Below, piece after piece: positions 41,003 through 49,357 of a stretch of DNA of 64,000 bases (positions are counted from its first letter, which is position 1; the number at the start of each line of letters is the position of its first letter). The notes below the pieces were generated by a model. That model saw only the letters and a list, made by a program, of their open reading frames with translations, had not been told where the DNA came from and searched no databases. The stretch comes from Ideonella_A sakaiensis_A (GTDB lineage: Bacteria > Pseudomonadota > Gammaproteobacteria > Burkholderiales > Burkholderiaceae_C): assembly GCF_048320135.1 (NCBI RefSeq), contig NZ_CP182947.1, positions 2,604,001 to 2,668,000 of the forward strand, written 5' to 3'. A program made the translations under genes and the position numbers.

Positions 41003-41908
41003 TCAGAAAAACGACGCGAGGAAGTGGTCGAGCAGCAGCGCGGCAAACAGGCCGGCCAGGTAGACGATCGACCAGCGGAAGGTCGGCATCGCGAGCCGCG
41101 CATCGCTGCGCAGCTTCCATGCCAGGATGATGAAGCGCAGACCAAGCGGCAATGCGATCGCCAGATACAGCCAGCCGCTCATGCCGATCGCGACTGGTAC
41201 CGCGCTGATCGCGACCAACGCGATCGAATACGCGAGGATGCGCCCGCTGGTGTGCGCGATGCCGTGCGTGACCGGCAGCATCGGCACGCCGGCGCGCGCA
41301 TAGTCGTCGCGGCGATGGATCGCCAGCGCCCAGAAATGCGGTGGCGTCCAGACGAAGATGATCAGGAACAGCAGCAATGCGCCGGCCTCGAGCTGGCCGC
41401 TGACCGCCACCCAGCCGAGCAGCGGCGGTGCCGCGCCGGCGGCGCCTCCGATCACGATGTTCTGCGGCGTCGCATGTTTCAGGAACAGGCTGTAGACCAC
41501 CGCATAACCGATCAGCGACGCGAACGTCAGCCATGCGCACAGCGGGTTCGTGAAGACCAGCAGCACCGCCATGCCGCTGCCCGACAGCAGCAGCGCAAAT
41601 GCCGCGACCTGTGAGGCGGCGAGCGTCCCGCGCGGCAGCGGCCGGGCGCGCGTGCGCGCCATCACCGCATCGATGCGGCGATCGACGAGGTGATTGACGG
41701 CGGCTGCGCCGGCGGCCACCAGCACGATGCCGAGCGTGCCGAACACGACCGTGTCCCATGGCAGCGCCGCATGGGTCGACATCATCATGCCGACCAGCAC
41801 CGTGAACAGCATCAGCGCGACGACGCGCGGCTTTGTCAGCTCGAGAAATTCCCGCCAGCGCGGCCGGCGGGCTGCGCCGAGTGTCGAGATGACTTCCGCG
41901 GCCCTCAT
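41003..41908 (-). CDS. cyoE: Protoheme IX farnesyltransferase (heme O synthase)
   Basis: Adds farnesyl to heme b to give heme O, needed for the a- or o-type oxidase. The 301-residue protein has about nine hydrophobic helices, the UbiA-family motif NHLVDRRIDAVMARTRARPLP and the second motif RRDDYARAGVPMLP. It is last in the oxidase operon, linked to the subunit IV gene by the small frame 41905-41952. Also known as ctaB in caa3 operons. Confidence 0.94.
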   Translation of the reverse strand: MRAAEVISTLGAARRPRWREFLELTKPRVVALMLFTVLVGMMMSTHAALPWDTVVFGTLGIVLVAAGAAAVNHLVDRRIDAVMARTRARPLPRGTLAASQVAAFALLLSGSGMAVLLVFTNPLCAWLTFASLIGYAVVYSLFLKHATPQNIVIGGAAGAAPPLLGWVAVSGQLEAGALLLFLIIFVWTPPHFWALAIHRRDDYARAGVPMLPVTHGIAHTSGRILAYSIALVAISAVPVAIGMSGWLYLAIALPLGLRFIILAWKLRSDARLAMPTFRWSIVYLAGLFAALLLDHFLASFF

Positions 41909-41952
41909 TGCGAGGCGGCGGGCGTGGCGGTGCGGCCAGCTGGAGCGGTCAT
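41905..41952 (-). CDS. 15-codon minicistron bridging subunit IV and heme O synthase genes
   Basis: A frame encoding MTAPAGRTATPAASQ runs from an ATG overlapping the subunit IV TGA (ATGA at 41952-41949) to a TGA overlapping the cyoE ATG (41908). It would pass translating ribosomes from one gene to the next by termination-reinitiation. The peptide itself resembles no known protein. The exact double overlap argues for coupling, but chance is possible for a 48-bp frame. Confidence 0.35.
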   Translation of the reverse strand: MTAPAGRTATPAASQ

Positions 41953-42272
41953 CTGAAGAAGAACAGCCGGCTCAGGAAGGTGTGCTCGGCTTCGGCCCAC
42001 ATCAGCCAGACCAGCACCAGCAACGCGGTCGGCGGCAGCAGGATCGCGGTGACCAGCGCCAGCCGCTCCCAGGCCATGTGCATGAAGACGGCGATGATCA
42101 GGCCGGCCTTGACGAGCATCAGGATCGTGATCAGGCTCCAGCGCAACAGGCCATGGAACTGGTAGTAGTCGACCATGTACGACAAGGCGCTGAGCACGAA
42201 CAGCAGCAGCCAGACCTTCAGGTAAAGGCCGATCGGATGCTGCTGCTGATGGGTTCCCGGAGTGCTGCTCAT
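41949..42272 (-). CDS. Cytochrome c oxidase subunit IV, prokaryotic type
   Basis: A 107-residue membrane protein with three hydrophobic segments (KVWLLLFVLSALSYMVDYY, LITILMLVKAGLIIAVFMHMAWE, LALVTAILLPPTALLVLVWLMWAEAE), the pattern of CtaF/COX4_pro proteins of aa3/caa3 oxidases. It is a small accessory subunit. It lies 10 bp after the subunit III gene and overlaps the 41905-41952 minicistron. Confidence 0.88.
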   Translation of the reverse strand: MSSTPGTHQQQHPIGLYLKVWLLLFVLSALSYMVDYYQFHGLLRWSLITILMLVKAGLIIAVFMHMAWERLALVTAILLPPTALLVLVWLMWAEAEHTFLSRLFFFR

Positions 42273-42281
42273 GACATCGCC

Positions 42282-42977
42282 TCACCAGAGATAGAAAAAC
42301 GCGAAGATGAAGACCCAGACCAGATCGACGAAGTGCCAGTACAGGCCGACGATCTCGACGATCTGGTAGTTCGGCTTGTGGTCGTATTTGCCGCGCATCA
42401 GCCGGACCGCGACGACGATCAGGTAGATCACGCCGCCGGTCACGTGCAGGCCGTGGAAGCCGGTGATCATGAAGAAGGTCGAGCCGAACTGCGCCGCACC
42501 CATCGGATTGCCCCAGGGCCGCACGCCGTCGGCAATCAGCTTGGTCCATTCGAAGGCCTGCATGCCGACGAACATCACGCCGAAGGCCGCGGTGACGAAC
42601 ATCAGCAGCGCGGCCTTGTGGCGATCGCGCTGGTAGGCGAAATTGACCGCCATCGCCATCGTGCCGCTGCTGGTGATCAGCACGAAGGTCATGATCGCGA
42701 TCAGCAACAGCGGCAACGTGGTGCCGGCAACCTCCAGCGCAAACACCTCGCTGGCATTCGGCCACGGCACCGTCGTCGATGCACGCACCGTCATGTAGCC
42801 GGTCAGGAAGCTGCCGAAGATGAAGGTATCGCTGAGCAGGAAAATCCACATCATCGCCTTGCCCCAGGCGACGTGGAAGGTTTCGCAATCGGAGGACCAG
42901 TCGGCGACGAAACCGCGCAGGCCGCTGACGGCCTGCGTCGATGTACCGGGTGGAGGGGGCATGGCCGAGGTGCTCAT
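42282..42977 (-). CDS. ctaE: Cytochrome c oxidase subunit III
   Basis: A 231-residue protein with seven hydrophobic segments; FFMITGFHGLHVTGGVIYLIV and YWHFVDLVWVFIFAFFYLW are the conserved subunit III helices with the Glu-Trp (FEWTKLI) proton-uptake region. It lies 22 bp after the second, shorter subunit III-like gene. It stabilises the oxidase against turnover inactivation. Order in the operon is II, I, III-like, III, IV, heme O synthase. Confidence 0.93.
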   Translation of the reverse strand: MSTSAMPPPPGTSTQAVSGLRGFVADWSSDCETFHVAWGKAMMWIFLLSDTFIFGSFLTGYMTVRASTTVPWPNASEVFALEVAGTTLPLLLIAIMTFVLITSSGTMAMAVNFAYQRDRHKAALLMFVTAAFGVMFVGMQAFEWTKLIADGVRPWGNPMGAAQFGSTFFMITGFHGLHVTGGVIYLIVVAVRLMRGKYDHKPNYQIVEIVGLYWHFVDLVWVFIFAFFYLW

Positions 42978-42999
42978 CAGGACTCCTGGCAGTGATCGA

Positions 43000-43647
43000 T
43001 CAGCGGGTGCCGCAGATCAGCGCGGCGACCTCCGGCGTGATGAAACTGAAGCAGGCGTACAGCGCCAGCCAGACGAACAGCAGGAAGTGCCAATAGCGCG
43101 CGCACAACGCGACCCGCCACGCGGTGTCGACGATGTCCGGCGGGCGGCGCAGCGCCGCGCGCAATGCGACCAGCAGGCCGGCGAGGCCGCCGACGACGTG
43201 CAGCGCGTGCAATGCGGTCAGCACATAGAAGAAGCTGCCAGCCGGATTGCCCTGCAGCGAGACCTGGCGCTCGAGCAGGGCCTGCCAGGCCCACCACTGG
43301 ACGACGATGAAGGCCAGCGCGCAGGCGCCGCCGGCGAGCAGCGGCCAGCGCAGATCGACGCCGCGCGCGGCGAGGCCGGCGGCGCGTTGCATCCAGATGC
43401 TGCCGCCGACCAGCCATGCGGTGCTGAGCCACAGCTGCCACGGCATCACGATCGCGGTGGCGTCGAAATTGGCCATCCGCATCACATAGGCGGCGATGAA
43501 CAACGAAAACAACGCGGTTGCGACGCCGATGAAGACCCACAAGCCGAGGCTCTGGCTGAAACCGGGCTGCATCCTGCGGGCCCGCGCCTCGCGGGCGCGG
43601 GCGGCGGCGTCGATCGCCGGGTTGTGCATCGTGTCGCTGCGCATCAT
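43000..43647 (-). CDS. Second subunit III-like protein of the oxidase operon
   Basis: A 215-residue protein with five to six hydrophobic segments and subunit III-type helices (FFYVLTALHALHVVGGLAGLLVAL; RYWHFLLFVWLALYACFSF). It is shorter and more diverged than the neighbouring ctaE. It starts with tandem ATG codons that overlap the subunit I stop. Two subunit III genes in one operon is less common; this one may be a specialised or non-equivalent subunit. Confidence 0.85.
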   Translation of the reverse strand: MMRSDTMHNPAIDAAARAREARARRMQPGFSQSLGLWVFIGVATALFSLFIAAYVMRMANFDATAIVMPWQLWLSTAWLVGGSIWMQRAAGLAARGVDLRWPLLAGGACALAFIVVQWWAWQALLERQVSLQGNPAGSFFYVLTALHALHVVGGLAGLLVALRAALRRPPDIVDTAWRVALCARYWHFLLFVWLALYACFSFITPEVAALICGTR

Positions 43648-45422
43648 GAGCCGGCCCGCCCGGCGCCGCCGATGTGTTCCTGCTCCGGCTCGGCGCCGCC
43701 CTCCGACGCCGGCGCATTCTGCGGCACGAAATCCTGCGCCGCACCCGGCACGCTGTAGGCGTAGGCCCAGCGGTGCACGACCGGCAGCTTCGGCCCCCAG
43801 TTGCCGTGCGCCGGCGGCGTCTGCGGCGTCATCCATTCGAGCGATGTCGCGCGCCACGGATTCGGATCGGCCGGCTTGCCCTTGAACGCGCTCCAGACCA
43901 GGTTCCAGACATAGATCAGCTGGGCCACCCCGACGATCAGCGCGACCACCGTGATGAAGACATTCAGCGAATGCGCCGACGCCGGTATGAATTCATAGCC
44001 GTCGAAGTTGTAGTAGCGCCGCGGCATTCCGAGCACACCGAGGTAGTGCATCGGGAAATAGATCAGGTAGGTGCCGATGAAGGTGATCCAGAAATGCAGG
44101 TGGCCGAGCCGGTCGTCGAGCATGCGACCGGTGACCTTCGGAAACCAGTGGTAGATCGCGCCAAAGACGACCAGCAGCGGCGCGACGCCCATCACCATGT
44201 GGAAGTGGGCGACGACAAAATAGGTGCCGGACAATGGGATGTCGACGCTGACGTTGCCGAGGAAGAGGCCGGTCAAACCGCCCGACAGAAAGGTCAGGAT
44301 GAAGGCGAGCGTGAACAGCATCGGCACCGTCAGGTGGATGTCGCCTCGCCACAGCGTCAACACCCAGTTGTAGACCTTGATCGCGGTCGGTACCGCGATG
44401 ATCAGCGTGCTGGTTGCGAAGAAGAAGCCGAACCACGGGTTCATGCCGCTGACGAACATGTGGTGCGCCCAGACGACGAAGCTGAGCGCGCCGATCACGA
44501 CGATCGCCCAGACCATCATCCGGTAGCCGAAGATCGCCTTGCGCGCGTGCACGCACAGCAGGTCGGAGACGATGCCGAAGGCCGGCAACGCGACGATATA
44601 GACCTCTGGGTGGCCGAAGAACCAGAACAGATGCTGGAACAGCAGCGGGCTGCCGCCCTTGTAGTCGGCGAGCTGGCCCATCGAGATCAGCGCCGGCATG
44701 AAGAAGCTGGTACCCAGCGTCTTGTCGAGCAGCATCATCACGCCGCTGACGAACAGCGCCGGGAAGGCCAGCAGTGCGAGGATGGTCGCGGTGAAGATGC
44801 CCCACACCGACAGCGGCATGCGCATCAGCGTCATGCCTTCGCAGCGCGCCTGCAGCACCGTTGTCACATAGTTCAGGCCGCCCATCGTCGTTGCGACGAT
44901 GAAGATCAGCAGCGAGACCAGCATCAGCACGATGCCGCCGTCGAAGCCCGGCGTGCCGGGCAGGATCGCCTGCGGCGGATACAGCGTCCAGCCGGCGCCG
45001 GTCGGCCCGCCGGGAACGAAGAAGCTGATCATCAGCACGATCACCGACAGCAGATAGACCCAGAAGCTCAACATGTTCATGTACGGAAAGACCATGTCGC
45101 GCGAGCCGATCATCAGCGGGATCAGGTAGTTGCCGAAGCCGCCGAGGAACAGTGCGGTCAGCAGGTAGATCACCATGATCATCCCGTGCATCGTCACCGC
45201 CTGGTAATAGCGCTCGGCATTGATGAACTCGAACACGCCCGGAAAACCGAGCTGCAGCCGCATCACGTTCGACAGGAAGACGCCGACCAGGCCGACCAGG
45301 ATCGCGACGCTCGCGTACTGCACCGCGATGACCTTGTGGTCCTGGCTCCAGACGTACTTGGTGATGAACGTCGTCGGCGCGTCGTGCGCGTCGCCGTGGT
45401 CATCGGCATGGACATAAGACAT
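43644..45422 (-). CDS. ctaD: Cytochrome c oxidase subunit I
   Basis: The 592-residue catalytic subunit reduces O2 at a heme a3-CuB site and pumps protons. Twelve or more helices are seen. The active-site run GHPEVYIVALPAFG holds CuB His, the Glu of the D-channel and the Tyr cross-linked to His; WAHHMFVSG gives the two other CuB His; HFHMVMGV gives the heme ligands; TAIKVYNW carries the K-channel Lys. The RDMVFPYMNM block has the D-channel entry Asp. These mark it as an A1-type oxidase. The C-terminus is extended by about 30 residues rich in Glu/Gly. Confidence 0.96.
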   Translation of the reverse strand: MSYVHADDHGDAHDAPTTFITKYVWSQDHKVIAVQYASVAILVGLVGVFLSNVMRLQLGFPGVFEFINAERYYQAVTMHGMIMVIYLLTALFLGGFGNYLIPLMIGSRDMVFPYMNMLSFWVYLLSVIVLMISFFVPGGPTGAGWTLYPPQAILPGTPGFDGGIVLMLVSLLIFIVATTMGGLNYVTTVLQARCEGMTLMRMPLSVWGIFTATILALLAFPALFVSGVMMLLDKTLGTSFFMPALISMGQLADYKGGSPLLFQHLFWFFGHPEVYIVALPAFGIVSDLLCVHARKAIFGYRMMVWAIVVIGALSFVVWAHHMFVSGMNPWFGFFFATSTLIIAVPTAIKVYNWVLTLWRGDIHLTVPMLFTLAFILTFLSGGLTGLFLGNVSVDIPLSGTYFVVAHFHMVMGVAPLLVVFGAIYHWFPKVTGRMLDDRLGHLHFWITFIGTYLIYFPMHYLGVLGMPRRYYNFDGYEFIPASAHSLNVFITVVALIVGVAQLIYVWNLVWSAFKGKPADPNPWRATSLEWMTPQTPPAHGNWGPKLPVVHRWAYAYSVPGAAQDFVPQNAPASEGGAEPEQEHIGGAGRAGS

Positions 45423-45485
45423 CGGCTTTCCCCGTTGTGCTCGTCGCTGCTCAAACCAGCCCGCCCGGCTCGTGGCCGGCGCGGC

Positions 45486-46595
45486 CTACTGCGCCTTGAT
45501 GTAGGCAGCCAAGGCGTCCACTTCTTCGTCGGTCAACTCGGTCTTCGGCATGATCGGTGAATAACCCTTGATGACGCGCGCCGCCGGATCGGCGATTTCG
45601 CGCTTCAGCGCCGCATCGTCGATCACCATCGTCGAGCCGTCGGCCAGCGTTTCGGTCTTGCCAAACAGGCCTTTCCAGGTCGGCCCGACACCGGCAGAAC
45701 CATCGATGCTGTGGCAGCCGATGCAGCCCTTGGTCTGCGCCAGCGTCTTGCCGAGCGCGACCGGGTCGCCACCGGCGCCGGCCGCCATCGCAGTGCCGAG
45801 CGACTGCGTCGCAGCGAAGGTCGGCTGCTTCTGCAACCAGGCCATGTAGGTCGCCTCGTCCTCGACGACAACGACGCCGCGCATGTTCGCGTGGCCGGTG
45901 CCGCACAGCTGCGCGCACATCGCTTCGTAGCGGCCGACCTTGGTCGGCGTGAACCAGAAGCTGCTGACCTGGCCCGGCACGATGTTCATCCGCGCGCGCA
46001 TCGGCGGCACGAAGAAATCGTGCAGCACGTCGTGGGATCGCGCGATCACCTTGACCGGCTTGTTGACCGGCAGGTGCACCTCGTTGGCAAGGATCACGAT
46101 GTTGTCGGCCGTTGCCGGATCGTCGGGGTCGAGCCCGAGCGGATTGGAGCCACTGACGAAGCGCGCATCGCTGCCGCCGAGCTTGCCGGACTCGCCGGGC
46201 AGCCGGTACCGCCATTGCCATTGCGACGCAACCACCTCGAGGACCGTCGCATCGTCGGGCGGCGTCACAAACTTCGCGTAGACGACGAGGCCCGGCGCCA
46301 GCAGCGCGACGATGCCCACCGTCGTGACGCCGATCAGCCAGCGCTCGAGGCGCTTGTTTTCAGGCTGGTAGGAGGCCTTCTGCGGCCGGTCCGCGCGATG
46401 GCGGAACTTGACCAGCGTATAGACGACGAACAGGTTGATGACGACGAAAAACAGGCCGGTGATCAGCAGCGTGATCGTCAGCGTGTCGTCCATCGACTTC
46501 CAGTTCGACGCCAGTTCGGTCGTCCACCACGGCGTGACGATGTGGAAGATCACCGAACCGATGACGATGACGACGAGGACGATTGCCATGACCAT
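45486..46595 (-). CDS. ctaC: Cytochrome c oxidase subunit II fused to cytochrome c (caa3 type)
   Basis: A 369-residue protein with two N-terminal helices (IVLVVIVIGSVIFHIVTPW; LITGLFFVVINLFVVYTLV), the periplasmic cupredoxin domain with the CuA site (His in VLHDFFVPP; CAQLCGTGHANM giving Cys, Cys, His and Met) and a C-terminal c-type heme motif CIGCH with a Met in PKTELT-preceding SPIMPK. The fused cytochrome c makes it caa3-type. The ATG at 46595 follows a short gap after the upstream gene. Confidence 0.95.
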   Translation of the reverse strand: MVMAIVLVVIVIGSVIFHIVTPWWTTELASNWKSMDDTLTITLLITGLFFVVINLFVVYTLVKFRHRADRPQKASYQPENKRLERWLIGVTTVGIVALLAPGLVVYAKFVTPPDDATVLEVVASQWQWRYRLPGESGKLGGSDARFVSGSNPLGLDPDDPATADNIVILANEVHLPVNKPVKVIARSHDVLHDFFVPPMRARMNIVPGQVSSFWFTPTKVGRYEAMCAQLCGTGHANMRGVVVVEDEATYMAWLQKQPTFAATQSLGTAMAAGAGGDPVALGKTLAQTKGCIGCHSIDGSAGVGPTWKGLFGKTETLADGSTMVIDDAALKREIADPAARVIKGYSPIMPKTELTDEEVDALAAYIKAQ

Positions 46596-46631
46596 GGGAC
46601 ATGCTCCTCAGGCCGTGGCCCGTGTCGTCGA

Positions 46632-47144
46632 TCAGCGGTTGCCGGATGCGGGCTGCGGCCGGCTCAGTTTCCAGTACAGGAAGGATGCGGACATTCCGAA
46701 CACCAGGTGTCCGACGAAGGTCGACCAGCCGCGCAGTTCGACGAACCACGGGAAGACCTGCGACAACAGGAAGAAATTGACGAGGTAGATCACTGTGCCG
46801 AACGCCGCGCCGATTGCCTGCATCACGCCGGGGCTCTGTTCCCAGTGGAAGCCGGAAATCAGGATGCCGACCATCACGCCGGAGAACAGCCCGAGCACGT
46901 AATGGATCAGCAAGGCCACCGTGACGATGCCGACGCTGAAACCGGTGGCCTCGAGCACGCCGCTGCCCATCACGATCGCCGCGACCATGCGCATCGTTCC
47001 CCAGGTGCCGGTATCGCCGAGCGACGCCGCCCAGGCCAGTTCGAGAACCATCAGGACCGCGCTGGCTGCAAAGCCGGCCACCAGGGCGGCGGGCCAGTCG
47101 GGGGCACGCCAGCTCCAGTAGTGGGGGTGCATTTGCATTTCCAT
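46632..47144 (-). CDS. Hypothetical membrane protein upstream of the oxidase genes
   Basis: A 170-residue protein with four hydrophobic segments (ALVAGFAASAVLMVLELAW; GIVTVALLIHYVLGLFSGVM; AIGAAFGTVIYLVNFFLLSQ; WSTFVGHLVFGMSASFLYW) and a Met/His-rich start (MEMQMHPHYW). It is not a family I can name. GAGGAG precedes the ATG at 47144. Its place 36 bp before subunit II on the same strand suggests an oxidase-linked or assembly role, which is inference only. Confidence 0.75.
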   Translation of the reverse strand: MEMQMHPHYWSWRAPDWPAALVAGFAASAVLMVLELAWAASLGDTGTWGTMRMVAAIVMGSGVLEATGFSVGIVTVALLIHYVLGLFSGVMVGILISGFHWEQSPGVMQAIGAAFGTVIYLVNFFLLSQVFPWFVELRGWSTFVGHLVFGMSASFLYWKLSRPQPASGNR

Positions 47145-47199
47145 CACGGACTCCTCAAGTGAACCGGCGCGCAGGGTGCGCGCCGGTGTTGCATCAGGA

Positions 47200-47715
47200 T
47201 CACGGGAAGGCCGGCATGTCCGGCTCGACACCCTCCAGGCGCGCCTCCGGGTGCGACACCTTCAGCAGTTCCTCGATCTCGACGACCCGCGAACGCGGCA
47301 CGTCGACCATCAGCAGGATCTGGCCCTGCTCGATCGCGCCTTCGAAGCGCTTCAGGCGCACGCTCGGTGTCGAGATGCCGATCATGCTCGATGCCCACGC
47401 GCCGAAGCCACCGCCGAAGATCGCGAGCAGCGCCGCGATGCCCCACTGCGGATCTTCACCGACGACCGGGAAGAAGACCGCGGCGAGCGCGCCGACCACC
47501 GCGCCGGTGGCCGCGCCGATCGTCAACCCGTACTGCGCCGAACGGATCACGTCGGTGGTCTGCAGGATGTTGGCTTCGTGGAGCTTGCCGAGATCGGTGC
47601 CGTCTCGGGCCAGGAAATGAATGTGATTGACACTGACCTGGGCCAGAAGCAGGTCATTCATCGTCTTGCGGGCACTGTCCAGATCGGGCAGCAACCAGTA
47701 GATGCGCTTGCTCAT
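47200..47715 (-). CDS. DUF1269-like membrane protein
   Basis: A 171-residue protein starting KRIYWLLPDLDSARKTMNDLL, with a central hydrophobic pair (LTIGAATGAVVGALAAVFFPV; WGIAALLAIFGGGFGAWASSMIG) and a C-terminal ILLMVDVPRSRVVEIEELL. This resembles DUF1269-type proteins, stress-linked but without known activity. GAGGAG precedes the ATG at 47715. It may be the first gene of the oxidase transcript. Confidence 0.7.
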   Translation of the reverse strand: MSKRIYWLLPDLDSARKTMNDLLLAQVSVNHIHFLARDGTDLGKLHEANILQTTDVIRSAQYGLTIGAATGAVVGALAAVFFPVVGEDPQWGIAALLAIFGGGFGAWASSMIGISTPSVRLKRFEGAIEQGQILLMVDVPRSRVVEIEELLKVSHPEARLEGVEPDMPAFP

Positions 47716-47833
47716 TTCGGCTCCTCACTGCATCGCCGAAAGCCGGCGCTTACGTGAATCTTCAATAAATTTATACACCTATGCCTGTCGGTCCGCAATA
47801 AGCCCGGACCCATGCGCCGCACAACGACAAGCG

Positions 47834-47856
47834 GCGCGGCACCCCGGGTGCCGCGC
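47834..47856. repeat. Strong GC hairpin between small hypothetical genes
   Basis: An 11-bp inverted repeat (GCGCGGCACCC and its complement) with a single central C lies between the start of the DUF1269-like gene and the stop of the small secreted protein gene. Folded it gives a stem of about 8 bp with a C/G loop. There is no T-run behind it on either strand, so it is a weak candidate terminator for the minus-strand gene at 47900-48283, or simply a palindrome. Confidence 0.5.
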
Positions 47857-47899
47857 GCAACGCCGTTGCCGGCGCGGTTGAAAATCGATTGCTGACCGG

Positions 47900-48283
47900 T
47901 CACCCGCCGACAAAATCGCGCGGCTGGATGTGGATGGCGAGCGTGGTGCCCAACGGTGCTTCGCTCGGCGATGTGCCGCGGAAATCGTTGTAGGTCGAGC
48001 TCTTCGCTGCGATCAGCGCCTGCCAATGCGGCAATGCCATTTCGGCAACGACATCGGCACGGCTCAGTGAGCCCATCTTGTGCAGCATCGCGCCCGAGAA
48101 GCTGCCATAGGCTTCGGTGGCACTGAAGGCGCCGACCGCTTCGGGCGTGCGAACAATCTCGGCGCGGATCTCGGCGCGCTGCAGCGACGTCACGGGAACC
48201 TCGACGCGCGAGGCCTCGACGGCAAGCGCATTGGTCGCAACGAATCCGAATGCCAAGCCGGCAACAATGGTCTTGGTGTTCAT
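47900..48283 (-). CDS. Small secreted hypothetical protein
   Basis: A 127-residue protein with a signal peptide (MNTKTIVAGLAFGFVATNALA, cleavage near residue 21), then SRVEVPVTSLQRAEIRAEIVR and a C-terminal LGTTLAIHIQPRDFVGG. The LQRAEIRAEI stretch recalls short DUF4148-type exported proteins, but the match is not good enough to name. A ribosome-binding site (AAAGGAG) precedes the ATG at 48283. Divergent from the aldo/keto reductase gene. Confidence 0.7.
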   Translation of the reverse strand: MNTKTIVAGLAFGFVATNALAVEASRVEVPVTSLQRAEIRAEIVRTPEAVGAFSATEAYGSFSGAMLHKMGSLSRADVVAEMALPHWQALIAAKSSTYNDFRGTSPSEAPLGTTLAIHIQPRDFVGG

Positions 48284-48399
48284 GATGAACTCCTTTCAGA
48301 ACGGTCCGGAGAGCCGGATCACTGGCTGCAATCCGTTTTCTGTGCAGCCGTATCCTTTCGTCGCCTCGGCGCCGCCGAACTGACCGCATCAACCGCACA

Positions 48400-49350
48400 A
48401 TGAATGACACCACCCGCCGCGATAGGCTGAGACATTCGATGCTGCAGCGGCGCGAACTGCTTCTCGCGGCCTGCACCGCGCCGCTGGCTGGCCTGGTGCC
48501 GGGTCACGCTGCTGCGGCCACCGCAGCGAGCGGGCGGCCGATTCCACCGAGCGGCGAACGGCTGCCGCTGGTCGGCCTGGGCAGTTGGATCACCTTCAAT
48601 GTCGGCAATGACCGCGAGGCGCTGCTGCGCTGCACCGAGGTGATGAAGGCCTTTTTTGCAGCCGGCGGCGCGATGATCGACTCATCGCCGATGTATGGAT
48701 CGTCACAGTCGACGATCGGTTTTGCCCTGGACAGACTCGGTTTGCCGCAACAGCTGTTTTCGGCCGAGAAGGTCTGGGTCGGCGATGGCGAACGCGGCGC
48801 CCGGCAGATCGAGGCCTCACGTGCCTTCTGGGGCGTGCCGCGCTTCGATCTGATGCAGGTGCACAACCTGCTCGCCTGGCAGCAGCACCTGCCGCGGCTG
48901 TTTGCGATGAAGGCGGCCGGCCAGTTGCGCTATGTCGGCATCACGACCTCGCACGGCCGCCGGCACGATGAGCTCGAATCGGTGATGCGCAAGCAGCCGA
49001 TCGATTTTGTTCAGCTGACCTACAACCCGGTCGACCGCGAGGTCGAGCGCCGCTTGTTGCCGATCGCCGCCGAGCGTGGCATTGCGGTGATCGTCAACCG
49101 CCCGTTCCAGCAGGGCGCGTTGCTCGACCAGCTGCAACGCCACCGGTTGCCGGCCTGGGCCGGTGACATCGATTGCCGCAGCTGGGCGCAGCTGGTGCTG
49201 AAGTTCATCGTCGCCCACCCGGCAGTGACCTGTGTGATCCCGGCAACGCGCCAGCCGCCGCACGTGATCGAGAACATGGCGGCCGCTGGCGGCAGGATGC
49301 CGGACGCCGCGACGCGAAGACGCATCGTCGACCTGATCGCCAGCCTGTGA
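48400..49350 (+). CDS. Aldo/keto reductase, Tat-exported
   Basis: A 316-residue AKR-fold protein with a twin-arginine signal (QRRELLLAACTAPLAGL). Conserved AKR features are the start LPLVGLGSWITFN, the Asp-Ser run MIDSSPMYGSSQSTIG with Tyr as catalytic acid, EKVWVG for the Lys, and the Asn-Arg-Pro-Phe run VNRPFQQG. The nicotinamide-binding part (LKFIVAHPAVTCVIPATR) is complete. Substrate unknown; a periplasmic AKR is unusual because NADPH is cytoplasmic, so it may act with another cofactor or be folded with it before export. Confidence 0.87.
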   Translation: MNDTTRRDRLRHSMLQRRELLLAACTAPLAGLVPGHAAAATAASGRPIPPSGERLPLVGLGSWITFNVGNDREALLRCTEVMKAFFAAGGAMIDSSPMYGSSQSTIGFALDRLGLPQQLFSAEKVWVGDGERGARQIEASRAFWGVPRFDLMQVHNLLAWQQHLPRLFAMKAAGQLRYVGITTSHGRRHDELESVMRKQPIDFVQLTYNPVDREVERRLLPIAAERGIAVIVNRPFQQGALLDQLQRHRLPAWAGDIDCRSWAQLVLKFIVAHPAVTCVIPATRQPPHVIENMAAAGGRMPDAATRRRIVDLIASL

Positions 49351-49357
49351 GGTCGGA

